Of a stretch of DNA of 61,414 nucleotides, positions 26,532 to 34,820 are shown one piece after another. The translations under genes were made by a program, and so were the position numbers. This DNA comes from Heteroruminococcus sp964369885. GTDB taxonomy: Bacteria > Bacillota > Clostridia > Oscillospirales > Ruminococcaceae. The notes beneath the pieces were generated by a model. That model was not told the DNA's origin, ran no database searches, and saw nothing but the letters and a program-made list of their open reading frames with translations. Where the stretch lies: positions 1-61,414 of the forward strand of contig CAYJGQ010000002.1 of the NCBI GenBank assembly GCA_964369885.1. The letters run 5' to 3'. How positions within the stretch are numbered: position 1 is the stretch's first letter; each line of letters opens with the position of its first letter.

Positions 26532-27827
26532 TTAGGGCAGTAGCGGATCGTTTACAAACTGGTTTGGGTCTACAAAGGTGCCAAACACCGTCATTCCCCA
26601 GTGCAGGTGTGGGCCGGTGGTGTAAATACCTGTCGAGCCAACTGTGGCCACCTGATCTCCCATTGCCACCATTGCCCCCTCCTCGGTGTTAACGCCGTCA
26701 AGGTGGTAAAACCATGTTTTAAGGCCATAACCATGCTCTATGCAGACGGTGTAACCCGTTAGGTCCAGCCAGCGCGCCAACTGCACACGCCCTGCCTGCG
26801 GGGCATACACAGGTGTGCCAATTGGTGCGGCCAAATCCACACCGCTATGCTTGGAGGTCGAACCGTTTATTGTGCGTGTATGGCCGTAATAGCTTGTGAT
26901 GGTGCGCTCCCCATCAAGTGGTACTACAAACCCATCCTGCCAGTAAATGGTGTCATCACCCACTGCCTTTAGCGGATTTGTAACGGCCGAGAACTCGGCA
27001 TTGGCGGCCGCCGCATCCACCCCGGGGCCTATCTCAACCCAAAACGGTTCATCCACCACAAAGCCGCCGTCGGCTATCTCGCACTGCAGTGGGTAGGTCT
27101 GCCCCTGGGCCGTCACGGTGATGTTATATGTGCCAACAGCCTTTGAGTAGGGCGCGGCAATGTAGGCAATCCAGTCCTCGCCCACACGGTAGGGGGTGGG
27201 GGTAAAACCAAAATCTGTGGTTATTGTGGGTCTGCTCTGCTCATCAAAACCGCTCATACGAAGAAGCGCCGTGCGCCCCTGTGTAAGCCCCGGCCCCTCA
27301 AGGGTTACGCTGGGGGCAGGTTTTGGAATATCAAGGCTGAATGTGTAGCGGGCACTGCCCTCAAACCCCTCGGCGGTGGGGGTATCAAACGAAACTACAA
27401 GCTCGGCACTGTATAGGCCATACGGCAGTCTGTCGGCCGCCATAAGCTCCTCATACCCACCCTCAAAGGCGGTGGCCTTCTCGGCCGAGGTAAGCTGCAG
27501 TGTAACCGCGCCTATGTCAAGCGGCGTGCCCTCAAGGCTTGGCAGGGGTATCCCCTCTTCGCCCCATGTCACCACCTCGTCCGAGCTATCATCGGGACGC
27601 AGTGTCATCTCCCCGAGTGTAAGTACAGGTGGGGTTACGCTATTTGGCTGTGCATTTGCCGCCTGCGCATCACTTTGGGGGGCTTCCTGCAACGACAGCC
27701 GATCCTCCCCCTCGGGCGACTGCGAAATATTGCGCGCAACAAGCACCGCACAAATTATAATCACAATGCTTAAAAGGATGAGTATAAGGGTTAATAGTAG
27801 GTTTTTAGAGCCTCTGGGATTTTGCAT
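26532..27827 (-). CDS. Membrane-anchored M23 (LytM) family metallopeptidase
   Basis: A 431-residue protein with one N-terminal membrane helix (about 10-32), a variable acidic linker, two Ig-like or beta-rich regions (about 80-290), and a C-terminal LytM domain. The zinc motifs are present: HSGVDLAAPIGTPVYA (the HxxxD ligand pair) and GPHLHWGM (HxH). YTVCIEHGYGLKTWFYHLD fits the core sheet. It should cut peptide cross-bridges in peptidoglycan outside the membrane, so it is a cell-wall hydrolase or envelope-remodelling enzyme. I start at ATG 27827, behind TGGAG; the longer frame from 27869 lacks a site. It follows the peptide-binding lipoprotein gene. Confidence 0.9.
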   Translation of the reverse strand: MQNPRGSKNLLLTLILILLSIVIIICAVLVARNISQSPEGEDRLSLQEAPQSDAQAANAQPNSVTPPVLTLGEMTLRPDDSSDEVVTWGEEGIPLPSLEGTPLDIGAVTLQLTSAEKATAFEGGYEELMAADRLPYGLYSAELVVSFDTPTAEGFEGSARYTFSLDIPKPAPSVTLEGPGLTQGRTALLRMSGFDEQSRPTITTDFGFTPTPYRVGEDWIAYIAAPYSKAVGTYNITVTAQGQTYPLQCEIADGGFVVDEPFWVEIGPGVDAAAANAEFSAVTNPLKAVGDDTIYWQDGFVVPLDGERTITSYYGHTRTINGSTSKHSGVDLAAPIGTPVYAPQAGRVQLARWLDLTGYTVCIEHGYGLKTWFYHLDGVNTEEGAMVAMGDQVATVGSTGIYTTGPHLHWGMTVFGTFVDPNQFVNDPLLP

Positions 27828-27940
27828 ATAAAAACTCCATTCTGCAAATATGTGTACCGCCCTGCACACAGGCTATTTTACTATGTATATCTGTGCATAC
27901 TGTGTTTTATTGCTCTATTTTCAAACATTATGCTCTGTGC

Positions 27941-29527
27941 CTATTTTGTCCCCATGGTAAAGTTCACACGCCCGGAATAGGGCGAGTACTCCACCCCACG
28001 CACCGAGTCTTGGGTGGCAAAGTAGGTGGTGTTTAGCGAAATGGGTATAACCACGGCATCGCCTATTAGTATATCCTCGGCCCGCTCCGACAGCTCTATC
28101 ATGTCCTCTACACTGCGCGAGAGCGAAAGCTCCCAAATCAGCTCATCGTAGGTCGTATTTTGGTAACCCGTCACATTCAGGGCCGAGGCAGACACAAATT
28201 GCCCCAAAATTCCGCTTGGGTCGTTTACTGTGGGCACAATATTAACAAGTGCTATGGTGTAATTAAGGCTTTTAATGCGCTTATCGTACTCCTGCTGTGG
28301 CAACATCTCTATGTTTATAAAAAGCGATAAATTTTCCTGCCACATACGCTGTATCACCGAGGCCATTAGCATCTGATGCGTATCATCCTCCACAATAAGC
28401 AGGGTTAGGTTGGACAGGTCGGGGGAGCTTGTAAACCGTGTAAATGCATCCTGATACAGTGCGTGCCCTGCTTCGGGACTGTAGACAGGGTTAAGGCTAT
28501 CCCCTGCAAGTTGGTGGTAAAGCTCGCCGTTTGGCAGCTGTGTTGTAGGTGGAATTATGCCCACTGCAGGGCCTGTTTGCTCGGCCATCACCTCCCACAA
28601 CTGCTCACGATCAAGGGTCATCTGAAGCGCCCGCCTTATGTCGCTCTGGGCAAAAAACGTGGTGCTTTGGTTAAACGCAATGGCGCAAATGCTGTTGTCA
28701 AACGTCTGGTAATTCAGTCCCTTATCAGCGACCTGCTCCACCATTTCGGTCGGCACAACCCCTGCATCGGTGTCGCCGTCAAGCAGACGCTGTAGGTGGT
28801 TCTCCTGCTCGATAAAAAACACCGCGGCGGCCGGCAAAACCTCGCCGTAGTAGTCGGGGTTTTTGCTCAATACAATTCGCTGTTCGTTCCATGAAGTTAG
28901 CACAAATGGCCCGTTTGACAACAAGGAATTTTGATCAAGGCCATATCGTCCCCTTGTCTCATCAAAAAATGATTTCTTGCAGGGCAGCGCCGCCGGCATG
29001 CTCATGGCCGAAAGAAAAAATGCGTCGGGCTGTTCAAGTCTTATTATCAGGGTTTTGTCATCGGGGGTACTTATGCCAAGGTAGCCCGCAGAGGCCTCGC
29101 CCGAATAGACCTCGGCCGCCCCATCAATGGACAAAAACGAGTCGACATAGGGAGAGAATAGCTCCGCACCAAACAACCTGTAAATTGATGTGGCAAAATC
29201 ATGCGAGGTCACGGCCGTGCCATCCGACCACATAGCATCCTCCCGCAGTTTGAAGGTGTATACCGTGTCCCCCTCGCTTAGGATTATTTCCTCGGCCAGC
29301 GCCGGCACAATGTCGCCCTGTGCCGTCTTGCGCACCAGCCCCTCCATACAGTTTATGAGTATTGTATGAGCCTCGTCCTGTGTGGCAAACTGCGGGTCCA
29401 GGCTGGTTATATTCTCTGTAAAATCATAGTAAAAGGTTTCGTCCTCTCCACCTGCGGTGCCGCAGGAGCAAAACAAAATAGCAAGGCCTAAAATTAAGGC
29501 TGAAACTTTAATCATATTGTGTTTCAT
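27941..29527 (-). CDS. Peptide/nickel-type ABC substrate-binding lipoprotein (SBP_bac_5)
   Basis: A 528-residue family-5 extracellular solute-binding protein. The signal peptide ends in a lipobox near residues 19-24 (LFCSC), so it is a lipoprotein. YDFTENITSLDPQFATQDE, DTVYTFKLREDAMWSDGT and LQMTLDREQLW are family-5 hallmarks; these proteins bind oligopeptides, dipeptides or nickel chelates. No permease or ATPase gene (Dpp/OppBCDF) is adjacent, so it is an orphan that may feed a distant transporter or act as a sensor. The start is ATG 29527 (MKHNMIKV); ATG 29539 is possible but too close to AAAGG. Confidence 0.87.
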   Translation of the reverse strand: MKHNMIKVSALILGLAILFCSCGTAGGEDETFYYDFTENITSLDPQFATQDEAHTILINCMEGLVRKTAQGDIVPALAEEIILSEGDTVYTFKLREDAMWSDGTAVTSHDFATSIYRLFGAELFSPYVDSFLSIDGAAEVYSGEASAGYLGISTPDDKTLIIRLEQPDAFFLSAMSMPAALPCKKSFFDETRGRYGLDQNSLLSNGPFVLTSWNEQRIVLSKNPDYYGEVLPAAAVFFIEQENHLQRLLDGDTDAGVVPTEMVEQVADKGLNYQTFDNSICAIAFNQSTTFFAQSDIRRALQMTLDREQLWEVMAEQTGPAVGIIPPTTQLPNGELYHQLAGDSLNPVYSPEAGHALYQDAFTRFTSSPDLSNLTLLIVEDDTHQMLMASVIQRMWQENLSLFINIEMLPQQEYDKRIKSLNYTIALVNIVPTVNDPSGILGQFVSASALNVTGYQNTTYDELIWELSLSRSVEDMIELSERAEDILIGDAVVIPISLNTTYFATQDSVRGVEYSPYSGRVNFTMGTK

Positions 29528-29570
29528 ATGTAGGATCATACCTTTCTGCCACAGACACAACACACCATAG

Positions 29571-29597
29571 AAACATGGTCATAATTATGCCATGTTT
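29571..29597. promoter_or_regulatory. Operator-like palindrome upstream of the substrate-binding protein gene
   Basis: AAACATGG (29571-29578) and CCATGTTT (29590-29597) are a perfect inverted repeat, with a second palindrome CATAATTATG inside the spacer. It lies about 45-70 bases before the lipoprotein start codon. It could be a repressor site or a 5'-leader hairpin. On the plus strand it has a T tail, but no plus-strand gene ends here. Confidence 0.5.
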
Positions 29598-29716
29598 TTC
29601 TCCCATAATCTTAATGTGATGGAAAAAACGGCTTATAAATATAGGTTTTCAGTTTATGTAAAACTTATTTTCCAAACCCACCCCACCAAATATATATGGG
29701 GTAAACTGTGGGCAAT

Positions 29717-29771
29717 AATTAAAAATCAGGCGGTCAGCTCTGGGGCAATTACCCCGAGAAAACCACCTGAT
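29717..29771 (-). terminator. Rho-independent terminator after comM
   Basis: On the minus strand, CAGGTGGT pairs with ACCGCCTG (one G-U), enclosing a second stem CTCGGGG/CCCCAGAG, followed by ATTTTTAATT. It sits about 90 bases after the comM stop. The rest of 29528-29856 holds only the palindrome listed separately. Confidence 0.8.
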
Positions 29772-29856
29772 AATTATATCACGCTAAAATATATGGCGCA
29801 ACCTGTCAAAATATAGGGAAATTTAGGATTTTTCCACACACAAACCAGGGTGGGTT

Positions 29857-31395
29857 TTAGCCATTTGTCTGCCAGTACTTTCGGTCAAGACTGCGGTACT
29901 GTATTGCCTCGGAGATGTGCTCGCTGTCTATGATGTCACACCCCTCAAGGTCGGCTATGGTGCGGGAAAGCTTGAGTATCCTCTCGTAGCTGCGCCCCGA
30001 CAAGCCCATCCGCTCAAAGGCTGCACGAAGCAGGCCCTGCGCCCCGTCGCTTAGTATGCAGTGCCTGCGCATAAGGTCGGGGGTAAGCCCTGCATTGCAG
30101 CTAACACCACTGCCCCTGTATCTCTCAAGCTGTGCTGCCCTTGTGCGGGCCACCCTCTGCCGTATGTCGGCCGAGCGCTCCCCCTCCTGCTGTGAGGACA
30201 TTTCCTCATAGTTCACAGGCACAACCTCCACCTGTATATCCATGCGGTCAAGCATCGGACCCGATATCCTGCCAAGATAATTATCCACCTTGTTTTTACT
30301 GCAGCTGCACTCCCTTGTTGGGTGGCCGTAATAACCACATGGACAAGGATTCATGGCGGCCACCAACATGACATCACATGGGTAGCGTACCCGCCCACTC
30401 GCTCTTGAAATGGTAAGCTCGCCATCCTCAAGTGGCTGGCGCAGTACCTCGAGGGCCTTTTTTTCAAACTCGGGGAGCTCGTCCAAAAACAGCACACCGC
30501 TGTGGGCCAGCGACACCTCTCCCGGCAGTGGATTGCTTCCCCCACCCGTCAGCCCGGCAGGCGAAACGGTGTGATGGGGCGATCTAAATGGGCGCACCTG
30601 CACCAGTGCCGCATTGTCGGGCAGTATTCCTGCCACCGAGTGTATTCGTGTAAGGGTTATGGCCTCCTCAAAGCTCAGGGGTGGCAGTATTGATGGAAGT
30701 CGTTTTGCCAACATGCTTTTGCCTGTGCCGGGCGGCCCCACCATCAAAAGATTATGCCCCCCGGCCGCCGCCACCTCAAGGGCCCGCCTTGCCTGCTCCT
30801 GCCCACGTACCTGACTAAAATCCGGCAGGCCGCCCATGGGAACAACTCCGCCACTAAACACCACCGCAGGGGCCTTTTGTATGGCCTTTTCCCCCCGCAG
30901 GTGGTCAATTATTTCCTGTGCATGGGCAACGGGGTAGACCTCAATTCCCTCCACCGCACTGCCTTCTGCCGCGTTTGCGGCCGGCAAAAAAACCTTGCTA
31001 AAACCTGCCTGCTTTGCCGCCATAACCATGGATAGCGCCCCCATTACAGGCCGCACCTCACCCGATAGCGACAGCTCCCCCACCACGGCAATTCCCGACA
31101 GGTCTATTTTAAGCCGTCCTCCCAGCTTTATAAGTGCCAACAAAATTGGCAGATCATAAACCGAGCCCGACTTTTTTATATGTGCAGGGGCAAGGTTTAC
31201 CACCACCCTGCCGTTTGGAAAATATATGCCCAGATTCTCAAACACCGCCCTTACCCTATCACGGGATTCTTTTATGGCGGCGTCGGGCAGGCCTACAATG
31301 TCAAAGCTTGCTATTGAGGAGGTAAAGTTGCCCTCAACCTCCACCACAAATCCATCGATACCCCGAGTCCCCAACGAATGAAGGGAACAGTACAT
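29857..31395 (-). CDS. comM: YifB/ComM family AAA+ ATPase (Mg-chelatase-like)
   Basis: A 512-residue protein of the YifB/ComM family, normal length. It has an N-terminal Lon-substrate-like fold domain (SLGTRGIDGFVVEVEGNF and IVGLPDAAIKESRDRVRAVF), Walker A GPPGTGKSMLAKR near residue 220, Walker B VLFLDELPEF, and a C-terminal Mg_chelatase_C region. A zinc-type cysteine group (NPCPCGYYG, ECSC) lies near residue 360. In Vibrio and Haemophilus ComM is a hexameric branch-migration helicase that helps integrate DNA during transformation; the role in Clostridia is inferred. ATG 31395. The divergent pgm gene is 207 bases away. Confidence 0.92.
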   Translation of the reverse strand: MYCSLHSLGTRGIDGFVVEVEGNFTSSIASFDIVGLPDAAIKESRDRVRAVFENLGIYFPNGRVVVNLAPAHIKKSGSVYDLPILLALIKLGGRLKIDLSGIAVVGELSLSGEVRPVMGALSMVMAAKQAGFSKVFLPAANAAEGSAVEGIEVYPVAHAQEIIDHLRGEKAIQKAPAVVFSGGVVPMGGLPDFSQVRGQEQARRALEVAAAGGHNLLMVGPPGTGKSMLAKRLPSILPPLSFEEAITLTRIHSVAGILPDNAALVQVRPFRSPHHTVSPAGLTGGGSNPLPGEVSLAHSGVLFLDELPEFEKKALEVLRQPLEDGELTISRASGRVRYPCDVMLVAAMNPCPCGYYGHPTRECSCSKNKVDNYLGRISGPMLDRMDIQVEVVPVNYEEMSSQQEGERSADIRQRVARTRAAQLERYRGSGVSCNAGLTPDLMRRHCILSDGAQGLLRAAFERMGLSGRSYERILKLSRTIADLEGCDIIDSEHISEAIQYRSLDRKYWQTNG

Positions 31396-31506
31396 AAAAA
31401 CCCCTCCCCTGTGCAGTTTTGACCTTCTTAGTATACATTATCACAAATTACGCCTATAAAACAGCACATCCGTACTAAATTTACCTTATAATTTACATTT
31501 TTTTCG

Positions 31507-31535
31507 TTGACATTGCCAATTCATAACTGTATTAT
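31507..31535 (+). promoter_or_regulatory. Sigma-A-type promoter for the phosphohexomutase gene
   Basis: TTGACA (31507-31512) and TATTAT (31530-31535) are 17 bases apart, about 70 bases before the gene start. This is the best-matching housekeeping promoter in the window. Confidence 0.8.
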
Positions 31536-31602
31536 TGTTACATAGCAGTGGGACATGGGTTATTGTTCCCTGTATTTTTCATGCGGAGGGAGAAAGAAGA
31601 CG

Positions 31603-33312
31603 ATGACAGAAGCACAACTTTATGGTATTTGGTGCGAAAAAGCCACAGATCCCGCCATGCAATCCGAGCTTGAGAGCATATCGGGCAAGGATGAGGAGAT
31701 ATTTGACAGATTTTACACCCCGCTTAGTTTTGGAACGGCCGGCCTACGAGGAATTTTGGGTGCCGGCACAAATCGTATGAACATTTACACCGTGGGACAG
31801 GCCACCCAAGGCATGGCCAATTATGTAAATGCCCACTATGACAACCCATGCGTTGCCGTGGCCTACGACAGCCGCATAAATTCCGAGCTATTTGCCCGCC
31901 ATGTTGCCTGCATTTTTGCCGCCAACAATATAAAGGTACATATATATAAGGAGTTAATGCCCACCCCAGCCCTTTCCTTTGCGGTTAGGGAGTACGGTTG
32001 TGCGGCCGGTGTAAACATTACTGCCAGCCACAACCCCGCACAGTACAACGGCTACAAAGCCTATGATGACACCGGCTCTCAGCTGGGGCTTGAGGCGGCC
32101 GATGAGGTGCTGGGTTACATAGGTTCCATAGATCTATTCTCGGATGTAAAGACGGTGAATTTTGATGCCGCCATGGCCGACGGGCGCATAAACTATATAC
32201 CCGACAGCTTTGTGGATAAGTACATAAACCGTGTGCTTGAGGAGCAGATTAACCCCGGCATATGTGAGGGGGCGGGCTTCAAGCTGGTGTACAGCCCACT
32301 AAACGGTGCCGGCCGACGTTGTGTAACCACCATGCTAAAGGCCATCGGCATGACCGATATCACAATAGTTCCCGAGCAGGAAATGCCCGATGGCAACTTT
32401 CCTACCTGCCCATACCCCAACCCCGAAACCCTTGAAGCGCTAAAGTTGGGGCTTGAGCTTTACGAAAAAATTGATGCCGACCTGCTTTTGGCCACCGACC
32501 CCGACTGCGACCGTGTGGCGGCGGCGGTTCGTCAAAACGGCGAGCCCCGAGTTATAACCGGCAACGAGATGGGCGTGCTGATGCTGGACTACATAGCCCG
32601 CTCCAAGAAGGAAACCGGAAAACTACCCCAAAACGCCGTTACCATCCGCTCGGTGGTGAGCACCCGACTGGCCGACCGCGTGGCCGAACATTATGGGGTT
32701 GAGATGATACCTGTGCTCACCGGCTTTAAGTTTATTGGCGAGCAGATACGCCTGCTTGAGGAAAAGGACGAGGGTCACCGCTTTATATTTGCCTTTGAGG
32801 AGAGCTATGGCTATTTGACGGGCGGATATGTTCGTGATAAGGATGCCGTGGACGGCTCGCTGATAATATGCGAGATGGCCGCATGGTACAAGCGCCGTGG
32901 CAAGACCCTGGCCGATGCCATTGATGACATATATGCCCAGCACGGCCACTACTGCGACATGGTGCGCAGTTACACCTTCAAGGGGGCCGACGGCATGGCC
33001 GAAATGGCCTCCATGATGGACCAGCTACGCCAAAGCCCCCCCACCGAGGTGGCAGGCTATAAGGTCGAGTATATCACCGACTTTTTGCGCTCGGTCACCA
33101 TTCGTGATGGGGTGGAAACCCCCATTTGCATAGCTTCCAGCAATGTGTTGGAGTTTGGCCTTGAGGGCATAGGCCCCGCCATGGTGCGCCCCTCGGGCAC
33201 CGAGCCCAAGATAAAGCTTTATCTGTCGCTACGTGGACAAAGCAAAAAACAGTCAACCGAGCTTGCAAACACCATTGCCGCCGCCATGGAGCAAAAAATG
33301 GGCGTGGACTAA
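31603..33312 (+). CDS. pgm: Phosphoglucomutase/phosphomannomutase (alpha-D-phosphohexomutase)
   Basis: A 569-residue alpha-D-phosphohexomutase, the long (PgcA-like) bacterial form that interconverts glucose-1-phosphate and glucose-6-phosphate. SFGTAGLRGILGAG (42-55) is the family start motif; the phosphoserine is Ser142 in TASHNPAQYNGYK; the metal loop is TDPDCDRVA; the sugar-binding FEESYGYL and the phosphate-binding RPSGTEPKIKLY follow in the usual order. I chose ATG 31603, 12 bases after GGAGGGAG; the frame is open from 31555. It feeds glycolysis, glycogen or envelope sugars. It ends in a strong terminator. Confidence 0.93.
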   Translation: MTEAQLYGIWCEKATDPAMQSELESISGKDEEIFDRFYTPLSFGTAGLRGILGAGTNRMNIYTVGQATQGMANYVNAHYDNPCVAVAYDSRINSELFARHVACIFAANNIKVHIYKELMPTPALSFAVREYGCAAGVNITASHNPAQYNGYKAYDDTGSQLGLEAADEVLGYIGSIDLFSDVKTVNFDAAMADGRINYIPDSFVDKYINRVLEEQINPGICEGAGFKLVYSPLNGAGRRCVTTMLKAIGMTDITIVPEQEMPDGNFPTCPYPNPETLEALKLGLELYEKIDADLLLATDPDCDRVAAAVRQNGEPRVITGNEMGVLMLDYIARSKKETGKLPQNAVTIRSVVSTRLADRVAEHYGVEMIPVLTGFKFIGEQIRLLEEKDEGHRFIFAFEESYGYLTGGYVRDKDAVDGSLIICEMAAWYKRRGKTLADAIDDIYAQHGHYCDMVRSYTFKGADGMAEMASMMDQLRQSPPTEVAGYKVEYITDFLRSVTIRDGVETPICIASSNVLEFGLEGIGPAMVRPSGTEPKIKLYLSLRGQSKKQSTELANTIAAAMEQKMGVD

Positions 33313-33320
33313 AACTGCAA

Positions 33321-33358
33321 ATCCCCCACAGTGGCCCTGCGCTGTGGGGGGATTTTTT
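33321..33358 (+). terminator. Rho-independent terminator after pgm
   Basis: ATCCCCCACAG and CTGTGGGGGGAT pair around an eight-base loop, followed by a T run. Confidence 0.9.
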
Positions 33359-33492
33359 GCCTCTGCCCAACAGCCACCCCGTGGCATACCTTTACAATGG
33401 GTAATAAATTGTTCGTGTAGCGTCGGTAGCAGTATAATTTTTAGGCAAATTATCCCAAAAAACGCCCCGTATTAAAAAAAAGCTCGAAACAC

Positions 33493-33521
33493 TTGAATTT
33501 TTTTTTGCTTTGTGCTATCAT
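33493..33521 (+). promoter_or_regulatory. Sigma-A-type promoter for rpmE
   Basis: TTGAAT (33493-33498) and TATCAT (33516-33521) are 17 bases apart, 38 bases before the rpmE start codon. The sequence around it resembles the rubrerythrin promoter at 34100-34129. Confidence 0.75.
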
Positions 33522-33559
33522 GGGTCAGTAACGATTGGGATACGAAAGAGGTGAATGCA

Positions 33560-33757
33560 ATGAAAGAAGGAATCCATCCCAACTATGTACCCACAACCAT
33601 AAAGTGCGCCTGCGGTGAGACCATCGAGACACGTTCCACAAGATCCGACATCCGTGTGGAAATTTGCTCTAAGTGTCATCCCTTTTTCACAGGTAGACAG
33701 AAATTGGTGGATACCGGCGGTCGTGTTGATCGCTTTAACAAGCGTTTTAGTCGCTAA
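33560..33757 (+). CDS. rpmE: Ribosomal protein bL31, zinc-binding form
   Basis: A 65-residue large-subunit ribosomal protein L31. Cys16, Cys18, Cys36 and Cys39 (CACG and CSKC) form the zinc site, so this is the C+ form, used when zinc is available. KEGIHPNYVP and HPFFTGRQK are family hallmarks. The start is ATG 33560, behind AAAGAGGTG; the frame runs back to 33512 but that part overlaps the promoter. Normal length. Confidence 0.95.
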   Translation: MKEGIHPNYVPTTIKCACGETIETRSTRSDIRVEICSKCHPFFTGRQKLVDTGGRVDRFNKRFSR

Positions 33758-33783
33758 GGCTAAACCAAACAACCTTACACAAA

Positions 33784-33815
33784 AAGGCCGATGCATTGCG
33801 CATCGGCCCTATTGT
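33784..33815. terminator. Terminator between rpmE and the small minus-strand gene
   Basis: GGCCGATGC and GCATCGGCC pair around ATTGC-type loop bases (33786-33808). An A run lies on the left (a U tract for the minus strand); the right side is only weakly T-rich. Confidence 0.7.
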
Positions 33816-33825
33816 TATGCATAAC

Positions 33826-33981
33826 TTATTTGCAGTTGTTGCCATCGGCCTTGTTCTGCATAGGATTTTCCTTCTTGTTTGTGGTGGTCTTCTCCTTGGT
33901 GGGATGACCGCTCTGGTTCTTGGTATCGTTCATATCCATTGTTCCGTTGTTGGTAGAATCCATTGGTTTTTTGTTATTCAT
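33826..33981 (-). CDS. Small Lys/Asn-rich hydrophilic protein, hypothetical
   Basis: A 51-residue, very polar protein rich in Asn, Lys, Thr and Met, with no hydrophobic segment and no recognisable domain. Likely disordered. I list it because ATG 33981 has a clear GGAGG nine bases ahead and the frame ends beside a terminator. Its composition recalls small acid-soluble or spore/stress proteins only loosely, and I do not assign a function. It could be a chance frame. Confidence 0.45.
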   Translation of the reverse strand: MNNKKPMDSTNNGTMDMNDTKNQSGHPTKEKTTTNKKENPMQNKADGNNCK

Positions 33982-34099
33982 GAGTATTTCCTCCATGTTA
34001 AATTTTTGCAACGACCTGGCGTTACAGGGTTATTATTAGAAAACAGGTAAAAAAATATTCGCCAATTTACAATAAAAAAACATTTAATTCACCCAACAC

Positions 34100-34129
34100 T
34101 TGAATTTTATTGGATTTTTGTGCTATTCT
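34100..34129 (+). promoter_or_regulatory. Sigma-A-type promoter for rubrerythrin
   Basis: TTGAAT (34100-34105) and TATTCT (34124-34129) are 18 bases apart, with ACAC just before and TGTGC just before the -10, both shared with the rpmE promoter. Confidence 0.6.
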
Positions 34130-34165
34130 TTAATTAATGTTTTATAAAAAAAGGAGAAATGAATT

Positions 34166-34711
34166 ATGAACAAATATGTATGCAGTATTTGCGGTTATGT
34201 TTATGAGGGCGGCGTGCGTCCCTCGGTTTGTCCTCAATGTAAGGCCCCCAGCGAAAAATTTGTAGAGCAGGACACCAGTGCCATTGCCTGGGCCGACGAG
34301 CACCGCGTTGGCGTGGCCGACGGCGTTGATGCCGAGGTTCTTGAGGGGCTTCGCATGAACTTTACAGGCGAGTGCACCGAGGTTGGCATGTATCTTGCAA
34401 TGTCCCGTCAGGCCTTCCGCGAGGGTTACCCCGAAATTGGCATGTACTACGAGAAGGCCGCCTACGAGGAAGCCGAGCATGCCGCAAAGTTTGCCGAGCT
34501 TTTGGGCGAGGTTGTAACCGCCGACACCAAGAAAAATCTTGAGTTGCGTGTGGCCGCCGAGCATGGCGCCTGTGATGGCAAGAAAAAGCTGGCCGCCCGT
34601 GCCAAGGAGCTTGGCCTTGATGCCATCCACGACACCGTGCACGAAATGGCAAAGGACGAGGCCCGTCACGGCTGTGGTTTCCAGGGTCTTCTAAACAGAT
34701 ATTTTAAGTAA
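34166..34711 (+). CDS. Reverse rubrerythrin (rubredoxin domain first), NADH peroxidase type
   Basis: A 181-residue protein with a rubredoxin domain at the N-terminus (Cys6, Cys9, Cys22, Cys25: CSICG and CPQC) and a four-helix diiron domain after it. Repeated Glu and EAEH/DEARH motifs (YEEAEHAAKFAELL, AKDEARHGCGF) supply the diiron ligands. This domain order is the reverse of classical rubrerythrin and is typical of Clostridia, where such proteins reduce hydrogen peroxide (and in some cases oxygen) with electrons from NADH via a reductase. It acts in the cytosol. ATG 34166 follows AAAGGAG. Stand-alone gene with its own promoter and terminator. Confidence 0.93.
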   Translation: MNKYVCSICGYVYEGGVRPSVCPQCKAPSEKFVEQDTSAIAWADEHRVGVADGVDAEVLEGLRMNFTGECTEVGMYLAMSRQAFREGYPEIGMYYEKAAYEEAEHAAKFAELLGEVVTADTKKNLELRVAAEHGACDGKKKLAARAKELGLDAIHDTVHEMAKDEARHGCGFQGLLNRYFK

Positions 34712-34760
34712 TATTTCACCCAAAACCACCACAATTTTATAGAGTTAACCTGTAAGCAAA

Positions 34761-34804
34761 GAGGGCACATTCCCAACCAGGGCCTGTGCCCTCAAGTTTT
34801 TATA
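34761..34804 (+). terminator. Terminator after rubrerythrin
   Basis: GAGGGCAC (34761-34768) pairs with GTGCCCTC (34786-34793) and a T run follows. Confidence 0.85.
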
Positions 34805-34820
34805 CAATCGAGGTGACTAC

